Under the pieces are notes generated by a model. It did no database searches. It was not told where the DNA came from and saw nothing but the letters and a program-made list of their open reading frames with translations. A stretch of DNA of 64,000 nt, taken from contig NZ_CP033068.1 of the NCBI RefSeq assembly GCF_003668995.1, forward strand, positions 2,542,001-2,606,000, read 5' to 3'. The stretch is from Flavobacterium sp. 140616W15 (GTDB lineage Bacteria > Bacteroidota > Bacteroidia > Flavobacteriales > Flavobacteriaceae). Below are positions 17,538-26,992 of this stretch, one piece after another (within the stretch, counting starts at the first letter, position 1; every line of letters starts with the position of its first letter). Both the position numbers and the translations under genes were made by a program.

Positions 17538-18338
17538 ATGAGCTCAGAAAACAATTATATAGAAGTGAATAAAGAATCATGGAACAGTCGGGTTGAGTCA
17601 CATCTTAAATCTGATTTTTATGATTTAAAAGGTTTCCTAAAAGGAAATACTTCATTAAACAGTATCGAATTAGAATTACTAGGTGATATAAAAAGAAAAT
17701 CAATCCTGCATTTGCAATGTCATTTTGGTCAAGACACCATTTCTTTAGCAAGACTTGGCGCAACTGTTACGGGTGTCGATTTATCAGACAAAGCAATAGA
17801 TGGCGCAAACAAACTAGCAAAAGAAGCAAATGTTGAAGCATCATTTATATGTTGTGACATCTACGACTTACCAAACCATCTAAACCAGAAATTCGATATT
17901 ATCTTTACAAGTTACGGAGCGATTCCATGGCTACCAGACCTCGATAAATGGGCAAAATTAATCTCTGATTTCCTTAAGCCAAATGGAAAATTAATCTTTG
18001 CAGAATTTCATCCAGTCGTTTGGATGTTTGATGATAATTTTGAAAAAGTAGGATATAATTATTTCAACTCGGGAGCAATAATAGAAACTCAAGAAGGAAC
18101 CTACGCCGATAAAAATGCTCCAATACAACTAGAATATGTATGCTGGAATCATAGCATGAGTGAGGTAATAAATAGCCTAATTAAAAACGGGCTGGAGCTA
18201 AATTCCTTAAATGAATTTGATTATTCGCCATACAATTGCTTCAATAACACCATAGAATTTGAACCAAAAAAATACAGAATAAAACATCTGGAAAATAAAA
18301 TACCAATGGTGTATTCAATAGCTGCAACAAAAAAATAG
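17538..18338 (+). CDS. class I SAM-dependent methyltransferase
   Basis: A 266-aa methyltransferase with motif I ILHLQCHFGQDTISLARLG (the LQCHFGxD variant, about residues 54-72), VTGVDLSDKAID, a FICCDIYDLP motif III, a FTSYGAIPWLPDL motif IV region and LIFAEFHPVVWMFDD. This variant forms a distinct orphan clade of methyltransf_25 enzymes common in Bacteroidota and Firmicutes. The substrate is unknown. It is the third member of the 16262-18338 cluster. Confidence 0.88.
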   Translation: MSSENNYIEVNKESWNSRVESHLKSDFYDLKGFLKGNTSLNSIELELLGDIKRKSILHLQCHFGQDTISLARLGATVTGVDLSDKAIDGANKLAKEANVEASFICCDIYDLPNHLNQKFDIIFTSYGAIPWLPDLDKWAKLISDFLKPNGKLIFAEFHPVVWMFDDNFEKVGYNYFNSGAIIETQEGTYADKNAPIQLEYVCWNHSMSEVINSLIKNGLELNSLNEFDYSPYNCFNNTIEFEPKKYRIKHLENKIPMVYSIAATKK

Positions 18339-18366
18339 CAAGCTCAAAAACATAACTCATTACATT

Positions 18367-18792
18367 ATGCAAACAACAATTGGATTTATTCTCGTTTCCA
18401 TTTTTCTATTCCTGGCTGGAATCCATATTTATTGGGGATTTGGCGGAAAATGGGGAAATGATGCCGCAATACCAACAACCGAAAACAACAAAAAAGTAAT
18501 CGATCCAAAACTAAAAGAATGCTTGGTAGTTGCAATTGCACTACTTAGTCTTTCGGTTATCGTTTTAGTAAAATCCGAAATAATAGCTTTTAGTTTACCT
18601 AATTGGCTGCAAGAATATGGGCTTTGGATTATTTCGATATTGTTTATTGTGAGGGCAATTGGCGAATTCAAATATGTGGGATTTTTCAAAAAAGTCAAGA
18701 CCACAAAATTTGCACAAATGGACACAAAATACTTCTCACCATTATGTTTATTAATTTCTTTTTTAGCAATGACGTTAGCATTTACAACATGA
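18367..18792 (+). CDS. DUF3995 membrane protein
   Basis: A 141-aa protein with four hydrophobic helices (about residues 3-24, 50-69, 82-100 and 118-139). The N-terminal AGIHIYWGFGGKWGNDAAIPT is the DUF3995 signature, and a conserved VRAIGEFKYVGFFKK follows helix 3. No function is known. It is 28 bp after the methyltransferase. Confidence 0.88.
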   Translation: MQTTIGFILVSIFLFLAGIHIYWGFGGKWGNDAAIPTTENNKKVIDPKLKECLVVAIALLSLSVIVLVKSEIIAFSLPNWLQEYGLWIISILFIVRAIGEFKYVGFFKKVKTTKFAQMDTKYFSPLCLLISFLAMTLAFTT

Positions 18793-18843
18793 TTATTTGA
18801 ACTACTTTTACATACAATAACATTATAAATTGAAATCAAAAAA

Positions 18844-19299
18844 ATGGAATTAATTACTATCGAAGAGTTTTTCATTATAGGTTTATCGATAAGAACTACC
18901 AATGAAAATGAACAATCAGCAACGGATATTCCTGCACTTTGGAATAAATTCATGACTGAAAATACAATCGAAAATATCCCGAATAAAATAGACAGCTCTA
19001 TCTATTCTGTCTACACCGAATATGAAAAAGATTATACCAAACCATACACTACAATTTTAGGTTGTAAAGTTTCAAGTTTAGACAATATCCCAGCTGGAAT
19101 GACAGGAAAAACTATTGCAAAAGAAACCTACAAACAATTTACAGCCAAAGGGAATTTAGCAGATGGTATAGTAATCCAGAAATGGATAGAAATTTGGAAT
19201 ACTGACCTCAACAGAAAATACACTGCCGATTTTGAGATATATGGAGAAAAAGCATCCAACCCTGAAAATGCTGAAGTGCCTATTTTCATAGCTCTTTAG
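18844..19299 (+). CDS. GyrI-like / effector-binding domain protein
   Basis: A 151-aa stand-alone effector-binding (Bacterial_EF/GyrI-like) domain. The pattern includes IGLSIRTTNENEQSATDIPALWNKFM, YSVYTEYEKDYTKPYTTILGCKV, the AGMTGKTIAKETYKQFTAKG segment and IQKWIEIWNTDLNRKYTADFEIY. These domains are SOUL-like duplicated folds that bind amphipathic small molecules, and in AraC regulators sense drugs. There is no DNA-binding domain here. Confidence 0.88.
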   Translation: MELITIEEFFIIGLSIRTTNENEQSATDIPALWNKFMTENTIENIPNKIDSSIYSVYTEYEKDYTKPYTTILGCKVSSLDNIPAGMTGKTIAKETYKQFTAKGNLADGIVIQKWIEIWNTDLNRKYTADFEIYGEKASNPENAEVPIFIAL

Positions 19300-19313
19300 T
19301 TGTTTTTAGATTC

Positions 19314-19380
19314 TCTCGCAAAATCACTGAGTCACAAAGAAAACAAATTATATAAACTAAAACTTTGCTACTTTGCGAGA
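19314..19380. repeat. intergenic inverted repeat with TTTGCG wording
   Basis: TCTCGCAAA at 19314-19322 pairs perfectly with TTTGCGAGA at 19372-19380. It lies between the GyrI-like and Crp/Fnr genes and belongs by wording to the same family as 16133-16183. It may act as a terminator for the upstream gene. Confidence 0.5.
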
Positions 19381-19421
19381 ATTTATAATTACAACATTTA
19401 TATATTAAAATAAAAACAATA

Positions 19422-19994
19422 ATGCAACCAAACCTAATTGAACATATAAAAAAGTACGTCGAACTAAACGATGAACAAACTCAATTGGTTTTGGCTAATA
19501 TCAAGCCTATTGCCCTAAAAAAGAAAAGCTATTTACTAGAAGAAGGACAAATATGTTCTTCACTTTATTTTGTGGAAAAAGGATGTTTGCGTTTCTTCTT
19601 TATCAATGATAAAGGAACCGAACAAATCACACAATTTGCAATCGAAAACTGGTGGATTGCCGATTATATGAGTTTTGATACACAATCGCCATCACAATTT
19701 TACATTCAGGCAATCGAAAACACTGAAGTATATGCTTTTGATTATCACAATCAGGAAAAAGTATTTAGCCAATTACCACAACTCGAACGTTACTTCCGTC
19801 TTGTTTTACATAGAGCTTATTCGGCTGCTCAATTGCGAATGAAGTATTTATACGATTTTACAAAAGAAGAGAGTTATCAGCATTTTATCACCCGATTTCC
19901 TGAGTTTGTACAGCGTATCCCGCAATATATGTTGGCATCCTACCTAAATCTTACTCCAGAATATTTAAGCGAAATAAGAAAAAACACCTTTTAA
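19422..19994 (+). CDS. Crp/Fnr family transcriptional regulator
   Basis: A 190-aa regulator with cyclic-nucleotide-binding-like barrel (YLLEEGQICSSLYFVEKGCLRFFF near residues 35-58) and a truncated-looking wHTH ending MLASYLNLTPEYLSEIRK. No Fe-S Cys cluster is present. It is followed by an AhpD-like gene (20073), a pairing in which the regulator is a likely controller of the downstream enzyme. Confidence 0.9.
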   Translation: MQPNLIEHIKKYVELNDEQTQLVLANIKPIALKKKSYLLEEGQICSSLYFVEKGCLRFFFINDKGTEQITQFAIENWWIADYMSFDTQSPSQFYIQAIENTEVYAFDYHNQEKVFSQLPQLERYFRLVLHRAYSAAQLRMKYLYDFTKEESYQHFITRFPEFVQRIPQYMLASYLNLTPEYLSEIRKNTF

Positions 19995-20021
19995 TTTCAT
20001 TTCTTAAACCAGCTTAAGATT

Positions 20022-20047
20022 TTTGATAATTGCTATAAATACCTTTG
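20022..20047 (+). promoter_or_regulatory. candidate promoter of the AhpD-like gene
   Basis: TACCTTTG at 20040-20047 fits the Bacteroidota -7 consensus TAnnTTTG and lies 26 bp before the ATG at 20073. A TTTG at 20022-20025 is a possible -33 box, but the 14-nt spacer is shorter than normal. Confidence 0.4.
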
Positions 20048-20072
20048 CCTAATAATCTAAAACAAAGAAATC

Positions 20073-20519
20073 ATGAGTAAGAGAATTAAAATTGCACAAA
20101 CCCAACCAACAGCAATAAAACCATTATTGGATTTGAATACCTACTTAGATTCAACTCCTTTAACCCACACACATCACGAATTAATAAAAATTAGAACATC
20201 ACAAATAAACGGCTGTGCGTATTGCATCGATTTACATACAAAAGATGCCCGCAAATATGGCGAAACCGAACAACGTATTTATTTATTGAATGCTTGGAGA
20301 GAAGTTGATTTTTACTCAGAAGAAGAAAGAGCAATTTTAGCTCTGACCGAAGAAATTACATTAATCAGTAACGGAGGAGTTTCAGACGAAACCTATCAAA
20401 AAGCTGCTAGTTTATTTGATGAAAACTATTTGTCAAATATCATAATGGCTATTATTACAATAAATGCCTGGAACAGAATTGGGGTTACAACCGAAATGAA
20501 ACCAGCTCTAACTCGCTAA
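20073..20519 (+). CDS. carboxymuconolactone decarboxylase family (AhpD-like) protein
   Basis: A 148-aa all-helical protein with the AhpD-type redox motif: INGCAYCIDLHTKDARKYGE gives a CxxC with a downstream His (about residues 49-57). The hydrophobic C-terminal NIIMAIITINAWNRIGVT helix completes the fold. Members are alkylhydroperoxidase partners. The gene follows the Crp/Fnr gene by 78 bp and has its own promoter candidate. It closes the rightward small-gene run. Confidence 0.9.
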   Translation: MSKRIKIAQTQPTAIKPLLDLNTYLDSTPLTHTHHELIKIRTSQINGCAYCIDLHTKDARKYGETEQRIYLLNAWREVDFYSEEERAILALTEEITLISNGGVSDETYQKAASLFDENYLSNIIMAIITINAWNRIGVTTEMKPALTR

Positions 20520-20536
20520 AAAATAAAAATTTTAAT

Positions 20537-20584
20537 CATTAAGATATTAAGCACTAAAACTTAATAGTTCTTAATATCTTAATG
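20537..20584. repeat. perfect 15-bp inverted repeat after the AhpD-like gene
   Basis: CATTAAGATATTAAG (20537-20551) and CTTAATATCTTAATG (20570-20584) are exact inverse copies with an 18-nt loop that itself repeats the TTAA wording. It probably serves as a terminator. It is one of several word-built palindromes in this window. Confidence 0.7.
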
Positions 20585-20785
20585 GTTCATAATAATTTTC
20601 GCTAGTTTTTCTGATACTTTTTTTATTAATTAAAACTAAAACCCTAATTTTTAGATAACCAGAAAATTATAATCAATATTTTTTACATTATTATTTTATT
20701 GCCAAATTATTAATATTAAATAAAAATTTTAATAAATACGCAACATTAACAATTCTTCTTTTAATTTCATTGCATTATTCAATTA

Positions 20786-20793
20786 TCTTTGTG
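20786..20793 (+). promoter_or_regulatory. candidate -7 box of sdaA
   Basis: TATCTTTG matches TAnnTTTG and lies 19 bp before the sdaA ATG. No clear TTTG -33 element is seen at normal distance. Confidence 0.4.
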
Positions 20794-20812
20794 ATAACAA
20801 AATTATAGTATA

Positions 20813-22240
20813 ATGGAAGAATGTATATCGGTTTTTGATATGCTTAAGATTGGTGTAGGACCTTCAAGCTCACACACCCTTGGACCTTGGCGTGCAGCAG
20901 AACGTTTTCTAGCTGAGTTAAAAAGTGAAAATCTGTTTTCTCAAATCACTCGTGTCAAAGTCGATTTGTATGGCTCTCTTTCTTTAACGGGAAAAGGTCA
21001 TGCTACCGATTTGGCAGTTATGTTAGGATTAAGCGGTCAAGATCCCGAATATATTCCTATAAATGACATTGCAGGAATTATCAAATCTATCGAAGAAACT
21101 AATACAATTATCCTTGGAAATGAGATAACGATTCCGTTTTTCTTTTTACAAGATATTATTTTCAATAAAGAATTCTTGCCGTTTCATGCCAATGGTTTAA
21201 AATTTACGGCCTATGCCAAAGATGATTCTGAATACGAGTCTATCTTCTACTCTATTGGTGGAGGATTTGTAGTCAAAGAAGAGCGTGAAAATGCCAAAAT
21301 AAAATCGGAGATCAAATGTGCTTTTCCGTTTCCTATACAAAACGCAGCAGAACTTTTAAATTATACCATTGCTCAAAACAAATCCATTTCGGAAATAGTT
21401 TATGAGAATGAAAAATCGATGCGTTCTGAAGAATTCATTAATAACGAATTAATGCGCATTTGGAATACAATGCTAGAATGTATGTACATCGGTTGTCACT
21501 CTGAAGGAATACTTCCTGGTGGACTAAATGTGCGTCGTAGAGCATTTGATATGCACCAAAACCTCATCGGTTTATCTAATTATAATTCTCCACAAACATG
21601 GCTAGAAGAAATAAGAAAAACCGAAGTAAAATTTCGTCAAATCCTAAAATGGGTAAGTTGTTTTGCACTTGCGGTAAATGAAGTTAATGCAGCTTTAGGA
21701 CGAGTGGTTACTGCTCCTACCAATGGTAGTGCTGGAGTAATTCCTGCCGTTTTAATGTATTATCTAGTAATCGAGAACCATAATGCAGGCGAAAAAGAAA
21801 TCAAACAATTCCTGATGGTTGCAGGCGAAATAGGAAGTATCTTCAAAAAAGGTTCTACAATTTCTGCAGCAATGGGAGGCTGTCAAGCCGAAATAGGTGT
21901 TTCATCATCTATGGCAGCAGCAGCACTTTGCGAATTAATGGGCGGAACTCCTGCACAAGTTTTAATGGCTGCCGAAATCGCCATGGAACATCACTTAGGA
22001 TTAACCTGTGACCCAATTGGAGGATTAGTACAAATACCTTGTATCGAAAGAAATACTATGGGAGCTATAAAAGCGATCAATGCAGCTGAATTAGCTTTAG
22101 AAACCGATTCGAAAAATGCAAAAGTACCACTAGATAAAGTCATCGATACTATGTGGCAAACTGCAAAAGATATGAATTCTAAATACAAAGAAACCTCCGA
22201 AGGAGGATTAGCAATTGCCGTGAATATGGCGGATTGCTAG
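20813..22240 (+). CDS. sdaA: L-serine ammonia-lyase (iron-sulfur dependent)
   Basis: A 475-aa single-chain L-serine dehydratase converting serine to pyruvate and ammonia. The beta-domain start [24 protein letters not shown] is diagnostic. The alpha domain shows [39 protein letters not shown] and [16 protein letters not shown]. The three cysteines in these last motifs are the [4Fe-4S] ligands. The length matches the fused type found in E. coli and Bacteroidota. It is monocistronic and converges on the Kdp kinase gene across a large palindrome. Confidence 0.95.
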   Translation: MEECISVFDMLKIGVGPSSSHTLGPWRAAERFLAELKSENLFSQITRVKVDLYGSLSLTGKGHATDLAVMLGLSGQDPEYIPINDIAGIIKSIEETNTIILGNEITIPFFFLQDIIFNKEFLPFHANGLKFTAYAKDDSEYESIFYSIGGGFVVKEERENAKIKSEIKCAFPFPIQNAAELLNYTIAQNKSISEIVYENEKSMRSEEFINNELMRIWNTMLECMYIGCHSEGILPGGLNVRRRAFDMHQNLIGLSNYNSPQTWLEEIRKTEVKFRQILKWVSCFALAVNEVNAALGRVVTAPTNGSAGVIPAVLMYYLVIENHNAGEKEIKQFLMVAGEIGSIFKKGSTISAAMGGCQAEIGVSSSMAAAALCELMGGTPAQVLMAAEIAMEHHLGLTCDPIGGLVQIPCIERNTMGAIKAINAAELALETDSKNAKVPLDKVIDTMWQTAKDMNSKYKETSEGGLAIAVNMADC

Positions 22241-22258
22241 TATTCAGTTGTAGTTTTC

Positions 22259-22391
22259 AGTACCAGTCGCAGTAATAGATTTCAGTTATAAAAAAAGTGT
22301 TCAGTCACAGTCGCAGTTTAAAAACTACAAGATTGTACTGAACACTTTTTATTTTATAGATTTCAATCACTTAAAAACTGCGACTGGTACT
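22259..22391. terminator. nested palindrome between convergent sdaA and kdp kinase genes
   Basis: The outer arms AGTACCAGTCGCAGT (22259-22273) and its exact inverse (22377-22391) enclose inner arms AAAAAGTGTTCAGT (22292-22305) and its exact inverse (22337-22350), the latter followed by TTTTT. The CAGTCGCAGT word occurs again at about 22307. Two nested perfect stems between convergent genes fit a bidirectional terminator that could form a cruciform. Confidence 0.8.
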
Positions 22392-22403
22392 AAATACTGA
22401 AAG

Positions 22404-24122
22404 CTAGGCTTTCAACAGTTTAAACCAAAAAGAACTTCCTAATCCCAACTCACTTTCTACACCAATAGTTCCGTTTTGTGCTTCGATAAATTCTTTACTA
22501 ATCGACAAGCCAAGTCCTGTTCCTGATTTATGGCTTCCTGGTATCTGGAAAAATTTATCAAATACTTTCGACTTATAATGACTATCAATACCTTTTCCAG
22601 TATCGACTACCTCAAAAACAATCTGATTTTTCTCTTTTTTAAGTTTAACTGTTATACTACTTTTTTCATAAGAATATCTGATAGCATTCGTTAAGAAATT
22701 AATCATCACCCAAGTCGTTTTCTCCGAGTCGGCTTTAATATCTGCAAGATTAGATTCACTTTCGACAATCAATTCAATTTGTTTTTGTTCTGCTTGAACT
22801 TTTACAGCTTCCAGAGCGTATTCTATCACTTTATACGGACTACATTGTCCAATATTAAGTTTGATATTACCCGTTTCTAGTTGTGCCAAATCAAGTAATT
22901 CACCCGTAATTTTCAACAAACGCTGGCTATCATCCTTAATACTATCAATTAATTGTTTCTGTTCTTCATTAATGGCACCTGTATTAGGCTTTTCTAATAA
23001 TTGAAGACTTAATTTAATTGACGAAATAGGAGTTTTTAACTCATGTGAAACTGTTGCTATAAAATTAGTTTTAGCAAAGTCAAGTTCTTTAAACAGTGTA
23101 ATATTTCGTAAAATAATTACTTCCCCTATATTAATAGCTTCATCCTCTCCTGTTGGTGTAATTGCAATAGTAACCTTCTCCTTATCAAAATAACTTTCTT
23201 TTCCATCGGCAAAAATTTTCATAGGATGTGCTTTTGTACTTTCAAGATCATTAATGATTAAAGATTTCATCAAATCGTTTTTTAAAGCCAAAGTTGTAGC
23301 CAATTCGCCAATTACTTCTTCCGATTTCATTCCAATAATCTTAAGTGCTTCATCATTTACAAATAAAACTTTTCCTTGATTATCTAGCCCAATTATCGGA
23401 TCATGCATATTGTTTATTAAAGTCTCTAAGCGTTTCTTCTCGAATGATAATTTATATAAATTACTATCATGATATTCTTTGAGCTTCTCTGCCATTGTAT
23501 TAAATGATTTTGCCAAATCACCAAATTCGTTATGATTCATAAAATGAACACGTTCTGAATAGTTTTTATTAGCGATTTGCCTAATACTTTCTGTCAATTC
23601 TTTGATTGGATTTGCAATATTATTGGGTAGATTAATTAATAAATTAAACGCAATTAAAAAACAAAGTGTACCAACAATTGCAATCGAAAAATTAGCCGTT
23701 TCTGCAGTTTTTTTTGCAATATCCCCTTTCAGTTTCATTGCATCCATATTGAGTTTCATGATTGCAAAAATATCTTGGCGTACCTGACTTTTTAATGCTT
23801 CATTATTCCAATTATGCTCTAATTTATTAAAACTTTCTTGCAAATTATTTGTCGCTTTGTCTTCCCCATTTTCTGTTACATTAATAAGTTGTTTTTTCAA
23901 ATTATCTCTAAAAAAAACAATTGCTTTATTATCAGTATCATTTGCTGTATCAAGCGAAGTCAGCATATTCCTAGAATATTCTAATGTATTATAATTTGCT
24001 TTCAAGATATTTTCGGTGTCCTCTTTTATCAAAAAAATATAAAAGGCACTTACTAATGAAAGAATAATTATCATTAAGAATAACAATCCAACACCCAGAT
24101 TTAATTTTGTTTTAATTTTCAT
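22404..24122 (-). CDS. membrane sensor histidine kinase of the kdp cluster
   Basis: A 572-aa kinase. TM1 about residues 7-28, periplasmic or extracytoplasmic helix region, TM2 about 145-170, HAMP (about 170-225), PAS (about 225-335), HisKA with FIATVSHELKTPISSIKLSL (about 350-370), and HATPase with N-box NAIRYSYE, G1 DTGKGID and G2 GTGLGLSISKEF. ATG 24122 is used; the frame has only a GTG one codon earlier. Placed after kdpD, it likely supplies the kinase activity that the short KdpD lacks, and likely phosphorylates the NtrC-type regulator at 33009. That pairing is inference. Confidence 0.9.
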   Translation of the reverse strand: MKIKTKLNLGVGLLFLMIIILSLVSAFYIFLIKEDTENILKANYNTLEYSRNMLTSLDTANDTDNKAIVFFRDNLKKQLINVTENGEDKATNNLQESFNKLEHNWNNEALKSQVRQDIFAIMKLNMDAMKLKGDIAKKTAETANFSIAIVGTLCFLIAFNLLINLPNNIANPIKELTESIRQIANKNYSERVHFMNHNEFGDLAKSFNTMAEKLKEYHDSNLYKLSFEKKRLETLINNMHDPIIGLDNQGKVLFVNDEALKIIGMKSEEVIGELATTLALKNDLMKSLIINDLESTKAHPMKIFADGKESYFDKEKVTIAITPTGEDEAINIGEVIILRNITLFKELDFAKTNFIATVSHELKTPISSIKLSLQLLEKPNTGAINEEQKQLIDSIKDDSQRLLKITGELLDLAQLETGNIKLNIGQCSPYKVIEYALEAVKVQAEQKQIELIVESESNLADIKADSEKTTWVMINFLTNAIRYSYEKSSITVKLKKEKNQIVFEVVDTGKGIDSHYKSKVFDKFFQIPGSHKSGTGLGLSISKEFIEAQNGTIGVESELGLGSSFWFKLLKA

Positions 24123-24263
24123 CACGCATGTTTTAAAAACAAGTTTTTTTTATTTATTACTTAAACCACATAAGTTTTTCGAGAAAATACAAGTCGTTAC
24201 ATAAAAACAAAACTTACACGAACTTAAATTACTAATATGTTTTAAAATTATAATTTACATTTT

Positions 24264-25391
24264 TTAAGATAAAACAACAAGGTCAACATTCGATAAAGAA
24301 AGGCGATTTAATAATCGTCTAAAAATCGAAGTTGACAAAATTACTTTAAATAAGTTAAAATGGGGTTTCCCGATACAAACAGTTGTAATTTGTTTTTGTT
24401 CTACAATAGTAAGTATTGTATTGGTAATATTAGTACCTTCTATTTTAATTACCTCAGCACCGAGTTCTGTAGCTAATTTAAAATTATTAATTAAATGACG
24501 TTGCTTATCAAGAGCAATTTTATCACTACTTTCCTTTGGTAATTGAACATACAATACATACCAGTCACTATTATAATAACTAGCCAATCGAGCTGTTTTT
24601 CTAATAATATTCTTTGCTGTTTTTTCATTACTGCTTATACAAGCCAATAATTTTTCATGTCGCAACGCTTGCGTTTTAGGCACCTCATTTTCTACTTTTC
24701 GCACTACCTGACTTGCAACTTCTTTTAGAGCCAATTCTCGTAACTGCAAGATCTGATCAGACTTAAAAAAATTATTCAATGCCGTCTGAATTTTATCAGC
24801 AGTATAAATTTTCCCTTCCTTCAATCTGTCAATTAAATCCTCCGATGTCAAATCGATATTTACAACCTCATCTGCCAATCGTAATACATTATCCGGAATA
24901 CGTTCTTTAACATCTACATTTGTAATGCGTTTTACATCTTGATTTAAACTCTCGATATGCTGAATGTTAACTGCCGAAATTACATTTATTCCAGATTCTA
25001 AAATCTCAAGAACATCTTGCCAGCGTTTTTCATTCTTACTTCCTTCAATGTTTGTATGCGCTAGTTCATCTACAATAACCACCTCAGGTCGCAGGTTAAT
25101 TATAGCCTGCACATCCATTTCTTCCAGTTGCTTTCCTTTATAAAAAATAGAACGACGCGGAATCACAGGTAAACCATCCAGCAATTCATGCGTTTCCTTA
25201 CGATTATGCGTTTCTATATATCCGATTTTTACATCAATTCCATTTTTTAACAGCGTATGAGCTTCCTGTAGCATACGAAAAGTTTTGCCTACGCCAGCAC
25301 TCATACCAATGTAGACCTTAAACTTACCTTTACGGGATTTCTGAATTAAATCGAGAAAGTGCTTAACATTATTTTCCTTTTCGCTATCCAT
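24264..25391 (-). CDS. kdpD: KdpD N-terminal sensor protein (no kinase domain)
   Basis: A 375-aa protein corresponding only to the cytoplasmic N-terminal part of KdpD. Residues about 20-230 are the KdpD domain with Walker A GMSAGVGKTFRML and VIVDELAHTN, and residues about 250-370 are a Usp-like domain with a C-terminal SNVDLVVLS. The four-helix membrane domain and kinase of E. coli KdpD are absent; a separate kinase gene follows 141 bp downstream. This domain senses K+ limitation and c-di-AMP in other bacteria. Confidence 0.92.
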   Translation of the reverse strand: MDSEKENNVKHFLDLIQKSRKGKFKVYIGMSAGVGKTFRMLQEAHTLLKNGIDVKIGYIETHNRKETHELLDGLPVIPRRSIFYKGKQLEEMDVQAIINLRPEVVIVDELAHTNIEGSKNEKRWQDVLEILESGINVISAVNIQHIESLNQDVKRITNVDVKERIPDNVLRLADEVVNIDLTSEDLIDRLKEGKIYTADKIQTALNNFFKSDQILQLRELALKEVASQVVRKVENEVPKTQALRHEKLLACISSNEKTAKNIIRKTARLASYYNSDWYVLYVQLPKESSDKIALDKQRHLINNFKLATELGAEVIKIEGTNITNTILTIVEQKQITTVCIGKPHFNLFKVILSTSIFRRLLNRLSLSNVDLVVLS

Positions 25392-25406
25392 ATTTTATTG
25401 CATTAT

Positions 25407-25469
25407 GCTATAAGCAGTAAGCTTTAAGCAATGCGACTCTAAAAAAGCCTATCGCTTAAAGCTTATAGC
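25407..25469. repeat. imperfect palindrome between porin and kdpD
   Basis: GCTTAAAGCTTATAGC (25454-25469) pairs with GCTATAAGC and AGCTTTAAGC at 25407-25415 and 25420-25429, the left arm being interrupted by a few bases. It lies in the 84-bp spacer of the leftward operon and may attenuate kdpD and kinase expression relative to the structural genes. Confidence 0.55.
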
Positions 25470-25475
25470 CTAAAG

Positions 25476-26552
25476 TTAAAGAGAAATTGCCAAAGAAGTC
25501 GTTATGAACACGTTACTATCTGTTGGATTATTATTTTTCAAAAAGATATTGTCTTTACTATTCAAAGTTCGTGCTTCTAATCTAAATATCACATTTTCTG
25601 TAGCCAAATAATCAAAATTGGCTGAGAAACCGTATGTTTTAAAACCATTTGGAGTTCCAGTAGCTATAATAACACCTTTTTTATCTTGGTAATATTCGCC
25701 TCGAGCCGCTAACTGAATTTTATTAGTTGGTTTATACTGCGCCATAACAATTGGAGTGTACCAAATATCATAATTCGAACTACCGTTTGTAGCTTGTTGC
25801 GCACCGATATCAAAACCAGCAATTAAATTTACTTTTTCAGACACTCTAAACTGTCCGAAGAAATCATTAAAATACCTCCATTTTCTATCCACATCAGGAT
25901 ACTCATTCCCAACATAAGTACTCCAGTTTAATGTAACTCCTGAATTTGGTTTATAAGTAACCTGTGATCCAAAGGCAGGAGTCTGATTCCCTTCAACCTT
26001 CTGAATGCGCTGCCATCCATTTAAATACATAACTGCCAAATACCATTTTTCGCTCTTAGATGTATATCCTAATTTCACACCCGCTTCATAATACGGAGAA
26101 TTTTCAGCCAGGATACTTCTGGTCAAAGTCATACAATCCTTTCCTATTGCACTTTCAAAACCAATGTGCGAAGGCATAATTCCCGCATCAATCCAAAGGT
26201 TATGTTCTTGCGAAATTTTCACTCCCACATTAGCCTCATATACATTTTTTAATAAACCTTGCTCGGCGGCCAAATTATACTCAGCATAAGTTCCAGCCAT
26301 AAGAGCAAAATTCCCTCGAACATTATCTTTAGCATAATTCACTTTTGCCAAACCTAAATTCAGGTTTACCTCATTATGCTTGTTATAATTATAAAGAAAA
26401 CCTGGACGAGTATGATTATCTGGTTTCCCAAAATCATAACTATAATAAGTATCTATATAGCCCGTAAAAGTAAACGGACTTTTAGATTCTTCTTGAGCAT
26501 TAACTGTTGTGTATCCGAAAGCTATTAAAGCTGTAAGTATTATTTTTTTCAT
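25476..26552 (-). CDS. outer-membrane beta-barrel protein (BBP2/OmpL-like porin) of the kdp cluster
   Basis: A 358-aa exported protein with signal peptide (1-19, ending TTVNAQ) and amphipathic strands throughout (FTFTGYIDTYYSYDF, EVNLNLGLAKVNYAK, LWIDAGIMPSHIGFES, AGVKLGYTSKSEKWYLAVMYLNGW). It ends with a typical barrel terminal strand (VFITTSLAISL). It fits the putative beta-barrel porin-2 family. Its position between kdpC and kdpD suggests it admits K+ or responds to the same stress. A 583-bp repeat mosaic separates it from kdpC. Confidence 0.85.
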   Translation of the reverse strand: MKKIILTALIAFGYTTVNAQEESKSPFTFTGYIDTYYSYDFGKPDNHTRPGFLYNYNKHNEVNLNLGLAKVNYAKDNVRGNFALMAGTYAEYNLAAEQGLLKNVYEANVGVKISQEHNLWIDAGIMPSHIGFESAIGKDCMTLTRSILAENSPYYEAGVKLGYTSKSEKWYLAVMYLNGWQRIQKVEGNQTPAFGSQVTYKPNSGVTLNWSTYVGNEYPDVDRKWRYFNDFFGQFRVSEKVNLIAGFDIGAQQATNGSSNYDIWYTPIVMAQYKPTNKIQLAARGEYYQDKKGVIIATGTPNGFKTYGFSANFDYLATENVIFRLEARTLNSKDNIFLKNNNPTDSNVFITTSLAISL

Positions 26553-26633
26553 TTTATAAGGGATCCAAACCCAACAAGTTTCTATAACCTATCGAGTATA
26601 ATTAAAATTTATCTATTCGTTTTTTTGGAGGTA

Positions 26634-26755
26634 TCCCGATAACTATCGGGACCAGCTATCCGCTATATCTTTTCCTGGCTAAAGAAGCCAGAAAAGGATA
26701 TCGCTTCTTCCGATAAATATCAGAACTGGGCTAAAACACTTGGGGCAACAAGGGC
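26634..26755. repeat. intergenic hairpin-rich repeat
   Basis: TCCCGATAACTATCGGGA (26634-26651, perfect 8-bp arms) is followed by ATCCGCTATATC and a second imperfect hairpin around TTTTCCTGGCT...AGCCAGAAAAGG (about 26668-26699). Similar elements are common between Flavobacterium genes by my recollection. No coding potential is seen. Confidence 0.55.
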
Positions 26756-26765
26756 TTTAGTTATC

Positions 26766-26956
26766 CTAACAGGCATCCAAAACCTATTAGGTCATAAAGG
26801 GCAAATTCAGATAAAGTAACTACAAGCTTATCTCTATTTTGTCCGTAAATTTTCATACACACAAGGCACTAGAAACCTTGCTAACAGATTTTTAAAACCT
26901 GTTAGATTTAGTATTAATCATCATATTTAAAAGTTTTTTATCCTAACAGGTTAGGC
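26766..26956. repeat. CCTAACAGG/AACCTGTTAGG word cluster
   Basis: Direct and inverted versions of one word occur: CCTAACAGG at about 26765, AACCTATTAGG at about 26781, GCTAACAGATTTTTAAAACC then TGTTAG at about 26880-26906, and CCTAACAGGTTAGG at about 26942. Together they allow several alternative hairpins downstream of kdpC. Confidence 0.5.
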
Positions 26957-26992
26957 ATTCTCATTAAAAAATTTAGTTTTTTATTCCAAATT

